Positions 42,526-51,177 of a stretch of 64,000 bases of DNA are shown piece after piece (within the stretch, counting starts at the first letter, position 1; each line of letters begins with the position of its first letter). Source of the DNA: Leisingera sp. ANG-M1. Its GTDB lineage: Bacteria > Pseudomonadota > Alphaproteobacteria > Rhodobacterales > Rhodobacteraceae. A program made the translations under genes and the position numbers. The stretch covers positions 161,932-225,931 of the forward strand of contig NZ_JWLC01000014.1 in the NCBI RefSeq assembly GCF_000813745.1. The letters are read 5' to 3'. The notes below the pieces were generated by a model. That model saw nothing but the letters and a program-made list of their open reading frames with translations, ran no database searches and was not told the origin of the DNA.

Positions 42526-43599
42526 ATGTTCGAAACATTTGGCTTTGAAGAGACCACGCCGCAGGACGTTTCCGTCTGGTTCGCCCTGGGCATTGGCATC
42601 CTGTTCGGTGTGCTGGCGCAGCTCACCCGCTTCTGCTTCCGCCGCGCCCTTGTTGGCGACGACCGCCGCCAGGCCGCCGGAGTCTGGGCCATGGCCCTGG
42701 CCGTTGCCGTCATTGGCACCCAGGCGGCTGTGGCCATGGGCTGGATCAGCTTTGAAGACCACCGCCTGCTGGCTGGCGATCTCCCTGTTCTCGCCATCGT
42801 TCTGGGAGGGCTGATGTTCGGTGCAGGCATGATCCTGACCCGCGGCTGCGCCTCGCGGCTCTTGGTTCTCAGCGGCAGCGGCAACCTGCGCGCCCTTCTG
42901 GTCATCGCGGTCTTTGCCGTTGTGGCCCACGCCACGCTCAAAGGCGTGCTGGCGCCTGTCCGCACCACGCTTGGCTCGGTCACTTTGCCGATGGCAGAGC
43001 AGGTCTCTCTCGCAGCCCTGCCCGGAGGAGCCCTGCTGTGGAGTACCGTGATCGCCGCGGCAGCGCTGCTCCTTGCCCTGCGCTCCGGCAATGGCCTGAC
43101 GAAGCTGGCAGGCGGCGCGCTGATCGGTGCGCTGGTACCGCTCGCCTGGGTTGGCACCGGCTATGTGCTGTATGACGAGTTTGACGTGATCCCGATGCAG
43201 AGCCTCTCCTTCACAGCCCCTGCAGCCGATACGCTGTTCTTCGCCATCGCCTCCACCTCCATACCGGCCGGCTTTGGCCCCGGACTGTTCGGCGGCGTGC
43301 TGCTCGGCGCGCTGGTGGCGGCGCTGCCCAGCGGCGGTTTTCAGTGGCAGAGCTTTGAGTCCCCGCGCCAGACCGGCCGTTACCTGACCGGTGCCGTGCT
43401 GATGGGCGTTGGCGGCGTGCTGGCCGGAGGCTGCACTGTCGGCGCGGGCCTGGCGGGCATTCCTACACTCAGCGTCGCCGCTTTGCTCGCCTTAGCAGCC
43501 ATTGCGCTAGGCGGGCTTGGCATGAATGCCGCGCTTAGTGCAGCTTCTTCCGGATCCGCCGCACACCCAGCCAAACCAGGCCAACAACCGGCAGAGTGA
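42526..43599 (+). CDS. YeeE/YedE family transporter, two-domain
   Basis: A 357-residue membrane protein with about nine or ten helices and two YeeE/YedE units. The conserved cysteines of the family, known from the thiosulfate importer TsuA to handle sulfur species, are present: TRFCFRRALVGDDRR near residue 30, GMILTRGCASRLLVLSGSGNLRA near residue 105 and GGVLAGGCTVGAGLAG near the C terminus. Thiosulfate or another reduced sulfur compound is the likely cargo. The start at 42526 (MFETFGF) is preferred over longer frames, whose extra residues are not membrane-like. Its last 65 bases overlap the end of the convergent DUF3422 gene. Confidence 0.85.
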   Translation: MFETFGFEETTPQDVSVWFALGIGILFGVLAQLTRFCFRRALVGDDRRQAAGVWAMALAVAVIGTQAAVAMGWISFEDHRLLAGDLPVLAIVLGGLMFGAGMILTRGCASRLLVLSGSGNLRALLVIAVFAVVAHATLKGVLAPVRTTLGSVTLPMAEQVSLAALPGGALLWSTVIAAAALLLALRSGNGLTKLAGGALIGALVPLAWVGTGYVLYDEFDVIPMQSLSFTAPAADTLFFAIASTSIPAGFGPGLFGGVLLGALVAALPSGGFQWQSFESPRQTGRYLTGAVLMGVGGVLAGGCTVGAGLAGIPTLSVAALLALAAIALGGLGMNAALSAASSGSAAHPAKPGQQPAE

Positions 43600-44815
43600 T
43601 CAGCGCCGTCAGCGTGCCTTTGCTGATGCCCAAAGCCGCAGTCAGCGGATAGAGCGCATACCCCGCCAGCGACACCGCGTAATAGCTGATCGCCACCACC
43701 GACAGCCCCTCGACCGTGTGCTGCAGGCGGAGTGCTAGATCGGCGCGGCGGTCCATGCTGGCCAACAGCGCTTGGTTCTGCGCCGAGCGTTCCACATCCA
43801 CCCGGGTCCGCAATAGCTCCCCGGCCCGGCGCGCCCGGTTTGCCAGAGCATCCAGCCGCTTCTCAGTGGATTTGACTGTGCGCATGGCCGGCTCAAACCG
43901 GCGCAGCATGAACTCCTCCAGCGTCTGAAACCCCTTGTGCCGCTCCTCCCGCAGCAGGCTGACACGCTGATTGACCAAAGCATCATAGGCGCCGGTGGCG
44001 CTGAAGCGGAAGGCGGAGCGCGCCGCCATCGCCTCCAGCTCCGCCGAGACGGTCAGCAGCTGCGACAGGGTCTGCTCAGCCGGGGCAGAGCCGCCGGTCA
44101 TCTCTGCCATCATCTCGCTCAGATGGGTGTCCAGCGCGCTGATCGTGGGTGTGAGGCCGCGGGCGCGGGAAAACCCCAGCATCGCCATCGCCCTGTAGGT
44201 CTCAATCTCGCACAGCCGCTGCACAATCCGGCCGATGCGGTTGTGGCCGGTGCCCGGCGCGGTGAAGACGGCAAAGCGCATGTGCCCCGCCGGGTCGATA
44301 CGGAAGTCGCCGCCAACCACCGCGCTGCCGCTCAGCACCTGGCTCACGGCCAGGCTTTCGGGCACCAGCCAGTCATGCAGAATGGGCTTCAGGCTCTCGC
44401 CTTCCGGACGGGGCTGAACCCGGATCATTGCCGAGGTGATCCGCTGGCCCGGTGCCTGCTCCAGCCAATCGGCAGGGAACACCTCGAAATCCGCCGGATC
44501 AAAGGCGCGGGCGCCGAGGGTGTTGCAATAGGCGGTGTAGCTGACGAACTCGCTGTGCTGTTCCCATTTCAGCATATGGCGGCCGATCTGCGCCATATGG
44601 TGGGTGGCGCCGGGTTTGGGATGCGGCGCGCCGTGGCGGTCCAGCAGGTCCGTCAGGTGCAGCAGATCCTGCATCCGATCGCGGTGCTCGGCCTCGTTAG
44701 GCTGTTTCACCGCGAGATAAACCACAGTGCAGGGGCTGGACATGGCCGGAAAGGGGCGCGCGTGCAGCTCATTGGTGAGCTGATAGCGCAGCGGATGGTC
44801 CTGGATCGGGGGCAT
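43535..44815 (-). CDS. DUF3422 family membrane-anchored protein
   Basis: A 426-residue protein of the DUF3422 family: a long soluble part followed by two C-terminal helices (LSVVAISYYAVSLAGYALYPL and LTALITLPVVGLVWLGVRRIRKKLH). Landmarks are the N-terminal HPLRYQLTNELHARPFPAMSSPCTVVYLAV and a coiled-coil region rich in Arg and Glu before the helices (RRFEPAMRTVKSTEKRLDALANRARRAGELLRTRVDVERSAQNQALLASMDRRADLALRLQHTVE). The function is unknown. The start at 44815 has a GGAG site; an alternative ATG 10 codons upstream lacks one. It ends inside the convergent YeeE/YedE gene. Confidence 0.85.
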   Translation of the reverse strand: MPPIQDHPLRYQLTNELHARPFPAMSSPCTVVYLAVKQPNEAEHRDRMQDLLHLTDLLDRHGAPHPKPGATHHMAQIGRHMLKWEQHSEFVSYTAYCNTLGARAFDPADFEVFPADWLEQAPGQRITSAMIRVQPRPEGESLKPILHDWLVPESLAVSQVLSGSAVVGGDFRIDPAGHMRFAVFTAPGTGHNRIGRIVQRLCEIETYRAMAMLGFSRARGLTPTISALDTHLSEMMAEMTGGSAPAEQTLSQLLTVSAELEAMAARSAFRFSATGAYDALVNQRVSLLREERHKGFQTLEEFMLRRFEPAMRTVKSTEKRLDALANRARRAGELLRTRVDVERSAQNQALLASMDRRADLALRLQHTVEGLSVVAISYYAVSLAGYALYPLTAALGISKGTLTALITLPVVGLVWLGVRRIRKKLH

Positions 44816-44927
44816 GACGGTCTCCGGGGCAATGGCGGCAACCATAGAGAGTCGATCAAAACATGTACAGAAATGTTTTATTTCAATGCGTTAACTGGAT
44901 GCGATGGTATGCAGAGGCGAGGTTGGA

Positions 44928-44984
44928 GGGGGCTCTGCCCCCGGCCTGCGGCCTCCCCCGGGGATATTTTTGGCAAGAGGAAAG
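44928..44984 (+). repeat. Intergenic repeat, copy D (hairpin plus conserved box)
   Basis: GGGGGC, loop TCT and GCCCCC (44928-44942) are followed after a short GC stretch by the box CCCCCGGGGATATTTTTGG...CAAGAGGAAAG (44955-44984). It lies between the pntB terminator and the start of the DUF3422 gene, reversed relative to their transcription. Confidence 0.8.
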
Positions 44985-44988
44985 CAGC

Positions 44989-45019
44989 AAAGAAAAAGGC
45001 GCCCCGGATGGAGCGCCTT
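44989..45019 (-). terminator. Intrinsic terminator of pntAB
   Basis: On the minus strand AAGGCGCTCC (45019-45010) pairs with GGGGCGCCTT (45005-44996) with one G-U pair and a 4-base loop, followed by TTTCTTT. It lies about 20 bases past the pntB stop. Confidence 0.85.
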
Positions 45020-45040
45020 CTTTAAGTAAGCCCAGACCGC

Positions 45041-46465
45041 TTAGCTGATCATAGTGAGCAGGGTGTCAAGGCTGGCCTTGGCGTCGCCGTAGAACATGCG
45101 GGTGTTGTCCTTGAAGAACAGCGGGTTCTCGATGCCGGAATAGCCAGTGCCCTGGCCGCGCTTGGAGACGAAGACCTGTTTCGCCTTCCAGCACTCCAGC
45201 ACCGGCATGCCGGCGATCGGCGAGTTGGGGTCTTCCTGGGCGGCCGGGTTGACGATGTCGTTGGAGCCGATAACGATCGCCACATCCGTCTCCGGGAAGT
45301 CCTCGTTGATCTCATCCATTTCCAGCACGATGTCATAGGGCACCTTGGCCTCCGCCAGCAGCACGTTCATGTGGCCCGGCAGGCGGCCCGCCACCGGGTG
45401 GATGGCAAAGCGCACGTCCTTGCCCTTTGCCCGCAGGCGGCGGGTGAGCTCGGCCACATTCTGCTGCGCCTGGGCCACCGCCATGCCGTAGCCAGGGATG
45501 ATGATGACGCTGTCGGCCTCGTCCAGGGCCGTGGACACACCGTCGGCGTCGATGGCGATCTGCTCGCCTTCCACTTCCATCGCGGGACCGGTGGTGCCGC
45601 CGAAGCCGCCCAGGATCACCGAGACGAAGGAGCGGTTCATCGCCTTGCACATGATGTAGCTGAGGATCGCACCCGAAGAGCCCACCAATGCGCCGACCAC
45701 GATCAGCAGGTCATTGCCCAAGCTGAAGCCAATCGCTGCCGCGGCCCAGCCCGAGTAGCTGTTCAGCATCGAAACCACCACCGGCATGTCGGCGCCGCCG
45801 ATGCCCATGATCAGGTGATAGCCGATGAACAGCGCCGCCAGGGTCATCAGCATCAGCGGCAGGAAGCCGCCGGTGTTGAAGTACCAGATCAGGCAGAGGA
45901 AAGAGAGGCCCGCCGCCCCTGCGTTCAGCATATGGCCGCCCGGCAGTTTGGTCGCCGCAGAGGTCACTTTGCCCGCCAGCTTGCCAAAGGCAATCACGGA
46001 ACCGGTGAAGGTGATCGCGCCGATGAAGATGCCGAGGAACAACTCGACCCGCAGGAAAGCGATCTCGGCTGGGCTTTTCTTGGCGATCAGCTTGGCGAAG
46101 GAGCCGAGATCATCGGTGCTGGCAGCCGCCGCCACATTGCCGATCTCGAAATGGGCGATGAAGCCCACGAAGACCGCCGCGAGGCCAACCAGCGAGTGCA
46201 TCGCTGCAACCAGCTGCGGCATCTCGGTCATCTGGACCTTCTTGGCGACATAGGTACCAATGATGCCGCCACCCGCAATCAGGATCAGCGACAACAGCCA
46301 CAGGCCGGAGCCGGGGCCGATCAGGGTGGCAAAAACCGCCAGCCCCATGCCGGCAATGCCGTACCAGACTGCGCGTTTGGCGCTTTCCTGGTTGGACAGC
46401 CCGCCGAGGGACAGGATGAAGAGAACAGCCGCAACAACATAGGCGGCGGTGGTGAAACCAATCAT
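45041..46465 (-). CDS. pntB: NAD(P) transhydrogenase subunit beta
   Basis: A 474-residue subunit of the proton-pumping transhydrogenase. The N-terminal 260 residues hold about nine membrane helices ([75 protein letters not shown]). The C-terminal domain III binds NADP(H): [78 protein letters not shown] and KQVFVSKRG. The start at 46465 is preferred over an upstream TTG because it begins on the first helix and has a GGACGG site. It follows pntA by 16 bases. Confidence 0.97.
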   Translation of the reverse strand: MIGFTTAAYVVAAVLFILSLGGLSNQESAKRAVWYGIAGMGLAVFATLIGPGSGLWLLSLILIAGGGIIGTYVAKKVQMTEMPQLVAAMHSLVGLAAVFVGFIAHFEIGNVAAAASTDDLGSFAKLIAKKSPAEIAFLRVELFLGIFIGAITFTGSVIAFGKLAGKVTSAATKLPGGHMLNAGAAGLSFLCLIWYFNTGGFLPLMLMTLAALFIGYHLIMGIGGADMPVVVSMLNSYSGWAAAAIGFSLGNDLLIVVGALVGSSGAILSYIMCKAMNRSFVSVILGGFGGTTGPAMEVEGEQIAIDADGVSTALDEADSVIIIPGYGMAVAQAQQNVAELTRRLRAKGKDVRFAIHPVAGRLPGHMNVLLAEAKVPYDIVLEMDEINEDFPETDVAIVIGSNDIVNPAAQEDPNSPIAGMPVLECWKAKQVFVSKRGQGTGYSGIENPLFFKDNTRMFYGDAKASLDTLLTMIS

Positions 46466-46481
46466 AAGTCCGTCCCCCAAT

Positions 46482-48053
46482 TCAAGATTTCTGGAACATG
46501 GCGAGCATGCGCCGGGTGACGAGGAAGCCGCCGAAGATGTTGATCCCGGCCATAAAGACCGAAAGCGCCGCCAAGAGGATCACCAGGAAGGAGCCGGAGC
46601 CGATCTGCATCAGCGCGCCCAGGATGATGATCGAGGAGATCGCATTAGTGACCGCCATCAGCGGCGTGTGCAGCGAGTGCGCAACGCCCCAGATCACCTG
46701 GAAGCCGACAAAGCACGACAGCGCAAAGACGATGAAATGCTGCATGAAGCTGGCCGGCGCAAACAGGCCCACCAGCAGCAAGAGCGCACCGCCGCCGACC
46801 AGCATCGAGACCTGGCTCTTGGTCTGCGCCTTGAAGGCTTCGATTTCCTGCGCCCGTTTCTCTTCCGGGGTCAGCTCCGGCACTGTTTCCTTCGGCTTGG
46901 CCGCAATCGCCTGCACCTTGGGCGGCGGCGGCGGGAAGGTGATCTCGCCCTCAAACGCCACGGTGGCGCCGCGGATCACGTCGTCCTCCATGTCGTGGTT
47001 GACCTGGCCGTCTTTCTCCGGCGTGAGGTCAGCCATCATGTGGCGGATGTTGGTCGCATAAAGGCTCGAAGACTGCGCCGCCATGCGGGACGGGAAGTCG
47101 GTGTAGCCGATGATGGTGACGCCGTTCTCAGTCACCACTTTCTCATCCGCCACGGTGCCTTCGGCATTGCCGCCGCGCTCGGCCGCGAGGTCGACAATGA
47201 CCGAACCCGGCTTCATCGCCGCGATCATGTCGGCGAGCCACAGCTTGGGCGCGTCGCGGTTAGGGATCAGCGCGGTGGTGATGACGATGTCCATCTCCGG
47301 CGCAAGCTCGCGGAACTTGGCCAGCTGCGCTTCGCGGAATTCCGGCGAGGAAACAGAGGCGTAGCCGCCGGTGGCGGCACCGTCCTGCTGTTCTTCCTCG
47401 AAGTCCAGATAGACAAATTCGGCGCCCATCGACTCGACCTGCTCAGCCACTTCCGGGCGGACGTCGAAGGCATAGGTGACCGCCCCCAAGGAGGTCGAAG
47501 TGCCGATGGCAGCCAGACCTGCCACACCAGCGCCAACCACCAGAACCTTGGCCGGAGGCACTTTGCCCGCGGCGGTGATCTGGCCGGTAAAGAAGCGGCC
47601 GAAGTTGTTGCCCGCCTCGATGACCGCGCGGTAGCCCGCGATATTTGCCATCGACGAAAGCGCGTCCATCTTCTGGGCGCGGGAGATCCGCGGCACCATT
47701 TCCATGGCGATCACATTGGCGCCCTTGGATTTGGCCAGCTCCATGCCTTCTTCATTCCCTGCAGGGTTGAAGAAGGAGATCAGCGTCTTGCCCTTGGTCA
47801 GCCGCTTCAGCTCGGTCGCATCCGGCTGGCGCACCTTGGCGACAATGTCGGAGGCTTTCCACAGCGCTGCCGGGGTCTTGATGACCTCGACGCCTGCCGC
47901 CTCATAGGCCGCATCGGAAAAGCCCGCAGCTGCCCCTGCCCCGGATTCGATCGCGCAATCGTAGCCGAGTTTTTGAAGCTGCTTGGCGGAATCCGGCGTC
48001 ATCCCGACCCGGTTTTCCCCTGCAAATGTTTCTTTTGGTGTTCCTATTTTCAC
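46482..48053 (-). CDS. pntA: NAD(P) transhydrogenase subunit alpha
   Basis: A 523-residue subunit with NAD(H)-binding domain I and membrane helices at the C terminus. Domain I starts [32 protein letters not shown] and contains the dinucleotide fold [45 protein letters not shown] and the mobile-loop region [22 protein letters not shown] Pro-rich linker ([17 protein letters not shown]) precedes the C-terminal helices. The start is GTG at 48053: it begins exactly on the conserved N terminus. With pntB it uses the proton gradient to make NADPH. Repeats lie upstream. Confidence 0.95.
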   Translation of the reverse strand: MKIGTPKETFAGENRVGMTPDSAKQLQKLGYDCAIESGAGAAAGFSDAAYEAAGVEVIKTPAALWKASDIVAKVRQPDATELKRLTKGKTLISFFNPAGNEEGMELAKSKGANVIAMEMVPRISRAQKMDALSSMANIAGYRAVIEAGNNFGRFFTGQITAAGKVPPAKVLVVGAGVAGLAAIGTSTSLGAVTYAFDVRPEVAEQVESMGAEFVYLDFEEEQQDGAATGGYASVSSPEFREAQLAKFRELAPEMDIVITTALIPNRDAPKLWLADMIAAMKPGSVIVDLAAERGGNAEGTVADEKVVTENGVTIIGYTDFPSRMAAQSSSLYATNIRHMMADLTPEKDGQVNHDMEDDVIRGATVAFEGEITFPPPPPKVQAIAAKPKETVPELTPEEKRAQEIEAFKAQTKSQVSMLVGGGALLLLVGLFAPASFMQHFIVFALSCFVGFQVIWGVAHSLHTPLMAVTNAISSIIILGALMQIGSGSFLVILLAALSVFMAGINIFGGFLVTRRMLAMFQKS

Positions 48054-48120
48054 CCTTTTGGTCCCCCTCGTCTTGCCCGTGCCAGCAGTGCCCAGGTACG
48101 GATCGCAATGATTTCTATTA

Positions 48121-48184
48121 CATCGCGCAATATTATTGCGCAAGGATTTTGCTGCATTGCCGCAAATTCATGCTGCATTGCCGC
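48121..48184. promoter_or_regulatory. Repeat-rich control region upstream of pntAB
   Basis: It contains an inverted repeat GCGCAAT-ATT-ATTGCGC (48125-48141) and two copies of TGCTGCATTGCCGC beginning at 48150 and 48171, i.e. 21 bases apart, two turns of the helix. The pattern TTGC-n-GCAA recurs (48136-48143, 48157-48165). A repressor or activator binding cooperatively on one face of the DNA would fit. It lies 70-130 bases before the pntA start. Confidence 0.5.
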
Positions 48185-48191
48185 GTTTCGC

Positions 48192-48644
48192 TCAGATCCA
48201 GCGGCGCACTTTCTTCTCGTAGCGGGCCCAATCGGCCCGGAATACCCGCCGCAAACGGTCCTCCTCGGGAATCACAAACCGCTTCTCCAGCACCCAGAGG
48301 AAGACCGGGATCAGCGGCAGCGACAGTACGGCGTCGAACCACAGGATAAGGCCCGCGAGGATCAGCACGTCGCCCAGATAGATCGGGTTGCGCGAGCGGC
48401 TGAAGATCCCCGACTGCACCAGGCGGCTGGGTGTCTGATGCGGGATCACTGTGGTCTTTTGGCGCCGCATCTCGGTGATGGCGAGCAGCGCCAGCAGCAA
48501 GCCGCCGCCCAGCAGGATACCGCCCAGGAAATCCGCCCAGGCGCCGCCGAAGGACAGCCTGAATGTGGCATGTTTGGACTGAAGCCAGGCCGCCAGAACA
48601 AAACCCGCCAGCCACGCGGGCGGCACATCCAGCCACTTCATCAT
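48192..48644 (-). CDS. Isoprenylcysteine carboxyl methyltransferase-like membrane protein
   Basis: A 150-residue protein with four or five hydrophobic segments and the SAM-binding C-terminal pattern of the ICMT/PEMT-like family. Indicators are LVQSGIFSRSRNPIYLGDVLILAGLILWFD (the RNPxY motif) and the terminal EKRFVIPEEDRLRRVFRADWARYEKKVRRWI with the conserved E..L...F...Y..Y-type spacing. Bacterial members methylate unknown small molecules or lipids at the membrane. It stands alone, between the pnt control region and a gene-poor stretch. Two consecutive ATGs (48644, 48641) are possible starts. Confidence 0.82.
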   Translation of the reverse strand: MMKWLDVPPAWLAGFVLAAWLQSKHATFRLSFGGAWADFLGGILLGGGLLLALLAITEMRRQKTTVIPHQTPSRLVQSGIFSRSRNPIYLGDVLILAGLILWFDAVLSLPLIPVFLWVLEKRFVIPEEDRLRRVFRADWARYEKKVRRWI

Positions 48645-48865
48645 GCCCTGCCCATTTGCAGATTATGTCCTGAAATCACGCACATTGCGGGCAGTCTTTC
48701 CTCATCCAGCCAGGCCGTCCAGACCTCTTCAGCCAGGACTGGAAATTAAGGACAAATTGCCCTTGATGCCGCATTTACGGCGAATCTGTCCCGGCTTGCG
48801 GCATGATCCTGCACAAAATCCCCCGAAAGCCTAAGTATATTTATGTGTACTGAGGCCGCAGAGCC

Positions 48866-49810
48866 TTATTCCCACTCCATTTCCTCAAAAACGCGGCCTG
48901 CGTTTTTGGTCGCCAGCTCCTCGAATGTGTCGAGGTTTTTCCAGCGCTCCTGGTCAACATAGTATGCGCTTGCGAGGTCCCCGCCTGCTTCGATATGGGC
49001 ACCGACCTTGCCCCTGAGGTCGGTCAGATAGTCAAGCGTATAGCGGCGCACCTGCGGCAAATTGGTCGGGTGGCCGTGGCCGGGGATTACATAAGCAGGC
49101 GCCAGCGGTTCCAGCTTCTCCTGCCAGGTCTCAATCCAGCATTTGGTGCAGGTGTGCGGGAAGACCGGCAGCATCCGCTCGTGAAAGGCAATGTCACCGG
49201 CGATCAGCAAATCCCACGCTGGGATCCAGACCTGGATGTCGCCAGGGTCATGCGCTGGCCCAAGATGCAGCACCTGCATCTCCACCCCGCCCAGCGTCAG
49301 ATCATAGCGGTCGTCAAAGGACATGTTTGCATGCTCGACACGCGTCTCACCGGCGCGGTCCTTGTTGTAGCCGCGCATGCGCTGCAGGATCATGTCGCTG
49401 TTTTCCTGCGTCTCGGCAATGGCCTCGGCATGAGCCAGTACATCCACCCCCTGGTCGCGCCAATAGCCATTGCCCAGCATCGCGTGGCCCTGGCCGTTTT
49501 CGTTGATCACCAGCACCACCGGCTGATCGGTCACCTGCTTGATCTCCTCATGCAAGGCTTTCGCCAGTGCATCCGAGGCGCCGGAGTTCACCACCACCAC
49601 GCCCTCGGAGGTCACAACGAAGGACAAGTTGTTGTTATGGCCTGCGTTTTCATAGGTTGGCGGCGCCGTGGCTCCAATGGCCGAGAAAACATTCGGAATA
49701 ACCTCAACCGGCTTGGAGTAGAGCTCGGATTGCGGGTACTGGTCGGCAATGTCCTCGCTTGCGAAGGCGGTGAATGGCAGCAGCAAGGCAAAGGCGGCAA
49801 GGGTTTTCAT
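48866..49810 (-). CDS. Secreted metallo-beta-lactamase-fold protein with degenerate metal motif
   Basis: A 314-residue protein with Sec signal peptide (MKTLAAFALLLPFTAFA) and the MBL fold. The canonical HxHxDH loop is replaced: the aligned segment reads INENGQGHAMLGN, so the four usual ligand positions are N105, Q107, H109 and A110. Other fold landmarks remain: H187 in LGPAHDPGDIQVW, D206 in LLIAGDIAFHERM and H245 in VIPGHGHPTN. A CTKC pair at residues 221-224 might bind metal. It resembles periplasmic MBL proteins of the SoxH/quinoprotein-relay type in length and layout. Catalysis would need a changed or single metal site. Confidence 0.8.
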   Translation of the reverse strand: MKTLAAFALLLPFTAFASEDIADQYPQSELYSKPVEVIPNVFSAIGATAPPTYENAGHNNNLSFVVTSEGVVVVNSGASDALAKALHEEIKQVTDQPVVLVINENGQGHAMLGNGYWRDQGVDVLAHAEAIAETQENSDMILQRMRGYNKDRAGETRVEHANMSFDDRYDLTLGGVEMQVLHLGPAHDPGDIQVWIPAWDLLIAGDIAFHERMLPVFPHTCTKCWIETWQEKLEPLAPAYVIPGHGHPTNLPQVRRYTLDYLTDLRGKVGAHIEAGGDLASAYYVDQERWKNLDTFEELATKNAGRVFEEMEWE

Positions 49811-49953
49811 TGGATCTCTCCCTGATCAATTGCCGCTACATTCACACATGCGAATATAACTGTAAACGCCTTCAATGTGCGGCGTGACGGCACGGCGGGG
49901 TTGCCAGAGGCCTCTGCCCGGATAGGCTGACCCGCAAACAGGGAGGCGAGGTC

Positions 49954-50706
49954 ATGAGCTTGCAAGGCAAACACGCATTGATCACTGGCGGCGGCACCGG
50001 CATCGGGCTGGCGGTTGCTCAGGCCCTGACTGCTGAAGGCGCCCAAGTCACCATCACCGGACGCAGGCAGGAGGTGCTGGAGGAAGCTGCAACAGGCGGC
50101 TTGCACCCGCTGGTCATGGATGTGCGCGTCGAAGAGGATGTGGCCGCCAAGGTGAACGCTGCCGTGGAAGCCCGTGGGCCCATCCAGATCTGTGTTGCCA
50201 ATGCAGGCATCGCCGAGGGAGCAGCGCTGCACACGACCACGATGGCGTTCTGGCGGGACATGATGGCGACCAACCTGGACGGCGCCTTTCTGACCATCCG
50301 CGAGTGTTTCAAGTCGATGCGGCAGACCGATTGGGGCCGGGTGATCACGGTGTCCTCGATTGCCGGGCTGCGGGGCCTCAAAGGGGGCGCCTGCTACACC
50401 GCCAGCAAACACGGGCTGGTCGGCCTGACCCGCGCACTCAGCGAGGACTACCTGGGCACGCCGTTCACCTTCAATGCGCTCTGCCCCGGTTATGTGGACA
50501 CGCCGATTGTCGAGCGCAACATTACCTCGATTGCCCAGCGCGCCGGGCTCAGCGCGGTGGAGGCGCTGGATGTGATGGTCAACGCAAACCGGCACAAGCG
50601 GCTGATCGAGCCAGCCGAGGTCGCCGCCGCAGCCCTATGGCTTTGCGGTCCAGGATCCGGTTCCGTAAACGGCCAATGCATTGAAATCGCGGGAGGGCAA
50701 ACTTGA
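49954..50706 (+). CDS. Short-chain dehydrogenase/reductase
   Basis: A 250-residue classical SDR. It has the NAD(P) motif ALITGGGTGIGLAVAQAL near residue 8, a core CVANAGIAEGA near residue 80, the catalytic Ser in VITVSSIAGLRG and YTASKHGLVGLTRAL with the Tyr-x3-Lys pair (near residue 150), and the C-terminal LWLCGPGSGSVNGQCIEIAGGQT. The substrate is unknown; it resembles hydroxyacyl or hydroxybutyrate dehydrogenases. It is coupled to the YjbR gene by a TGATG overlap and lies upstream of the kynurenine genes, but a link to tryptophan breakdown is only positional. Confidence 0.88.
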   Translation: MSLQGKHALITGGGTGIGLAVAQALTAEGAQVTITGRRQEVLEEAATGGLHPLVMDVRVEEDVAAKVNAAVEARGPIQICVANAGIAEGAALHTTTMAFWRDMMATNLDGAFLTIRECFKSMRQTDWGRVITVSSIAGLRGLKGGACYTASKHGLVGLTRALSEDYLGTPFTFNALCPGYVDTPIVERNITSIAQRAGLSAVEALDVMVNANRHKRLIEPAEVAAAALWLCGPGSGSVNGQCIEIAGGQT

Positions 50707-51089
50707 TGAACCGCAAGGAATTCAACAGCTTCTGCGGCACCTTCCCGGCGGCGGAACATGTGGTGCAATGGGGCAATTCCGACGTCTGGAAGGCAGGCGG
50801 CAAGCTCTTTGCGGTCTGCGGCTGGGCCGATGGCCGGGACGCCTTTACCTTTAAGGCAGGCGAAATCGCCTATGAGGTCCTGCAGGAACGCCCCGGCGTC
50901 CGCCCCGCGCCCTATCTGGCCTCACGCGGCATGAAGTGGCTGCAGCAGTTTGATGACAACGGCCTGTCGGACGCCGAACTGAAGGCACAGATCACTCTCT
51001 CTTACCAGATGGTGACTGCGAAGCTGTCCAAGAAGAAGCGCGCCGAGTTCGGCATCCCCGATCCTCAGCCCGCGTCCCGGCAGAACTGA
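50706..51089 (+). CDS. MmcQ/YjbR family protein
   Basis: A 127-residue protein of the YjbR fold (double-wing CyaY-like). The conserved pattern is NRKEFNSFCGTFPAAEHVVQWGNSDVWKAGGKLFAVCGW, then TFKAGEIAYEVLQERPGVRPAPYLASRGMKWLQ and the C-terminal LKAQITLSYQMVTAKLSKKKR. Members are small and uncharacterised; some are described as DNA-binding. Its ATG overlaps the stop of the SDR gene, so the pair is co-translated. It ends 88 bases before kynU. Confidence 0.88.
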   Translation: MNRKEFNSFCGTFPAAEHVVQWGNSDVWKAGGKLFAVCGWADGRDAFTFKAGEIAYEVLQERPGVRPAPYLASRGMKWLQQFDDNGLSDAELKAQITLSYQMVTAKLSKKKRAEFGIPDPQPASRQN

Positions 51090-51177
51090 ACCCGGCCGCC
51101 ACTGGACAGAACGGTTCAGATCATATAGCACACCAGAAAGCTTTAAGCTTGAAATACCCATCAGACGCGAGGCTCCG

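Noticed and set aside
48133..48636. 167-codon minus-strand frame overlapping the ICMT-like gene
   Set aside because: A different frame of the same DNA; only the 150-residue frame has membrane helices and the RNPxY motif.
48645..48865. Gene-poor 221-base stretch between the ICMT-like and MBL genes
   Set aside because: Checked for a small gene or RNA; I see only promoter-like AT-rich sequence near 48835-48855 and no supported feature.
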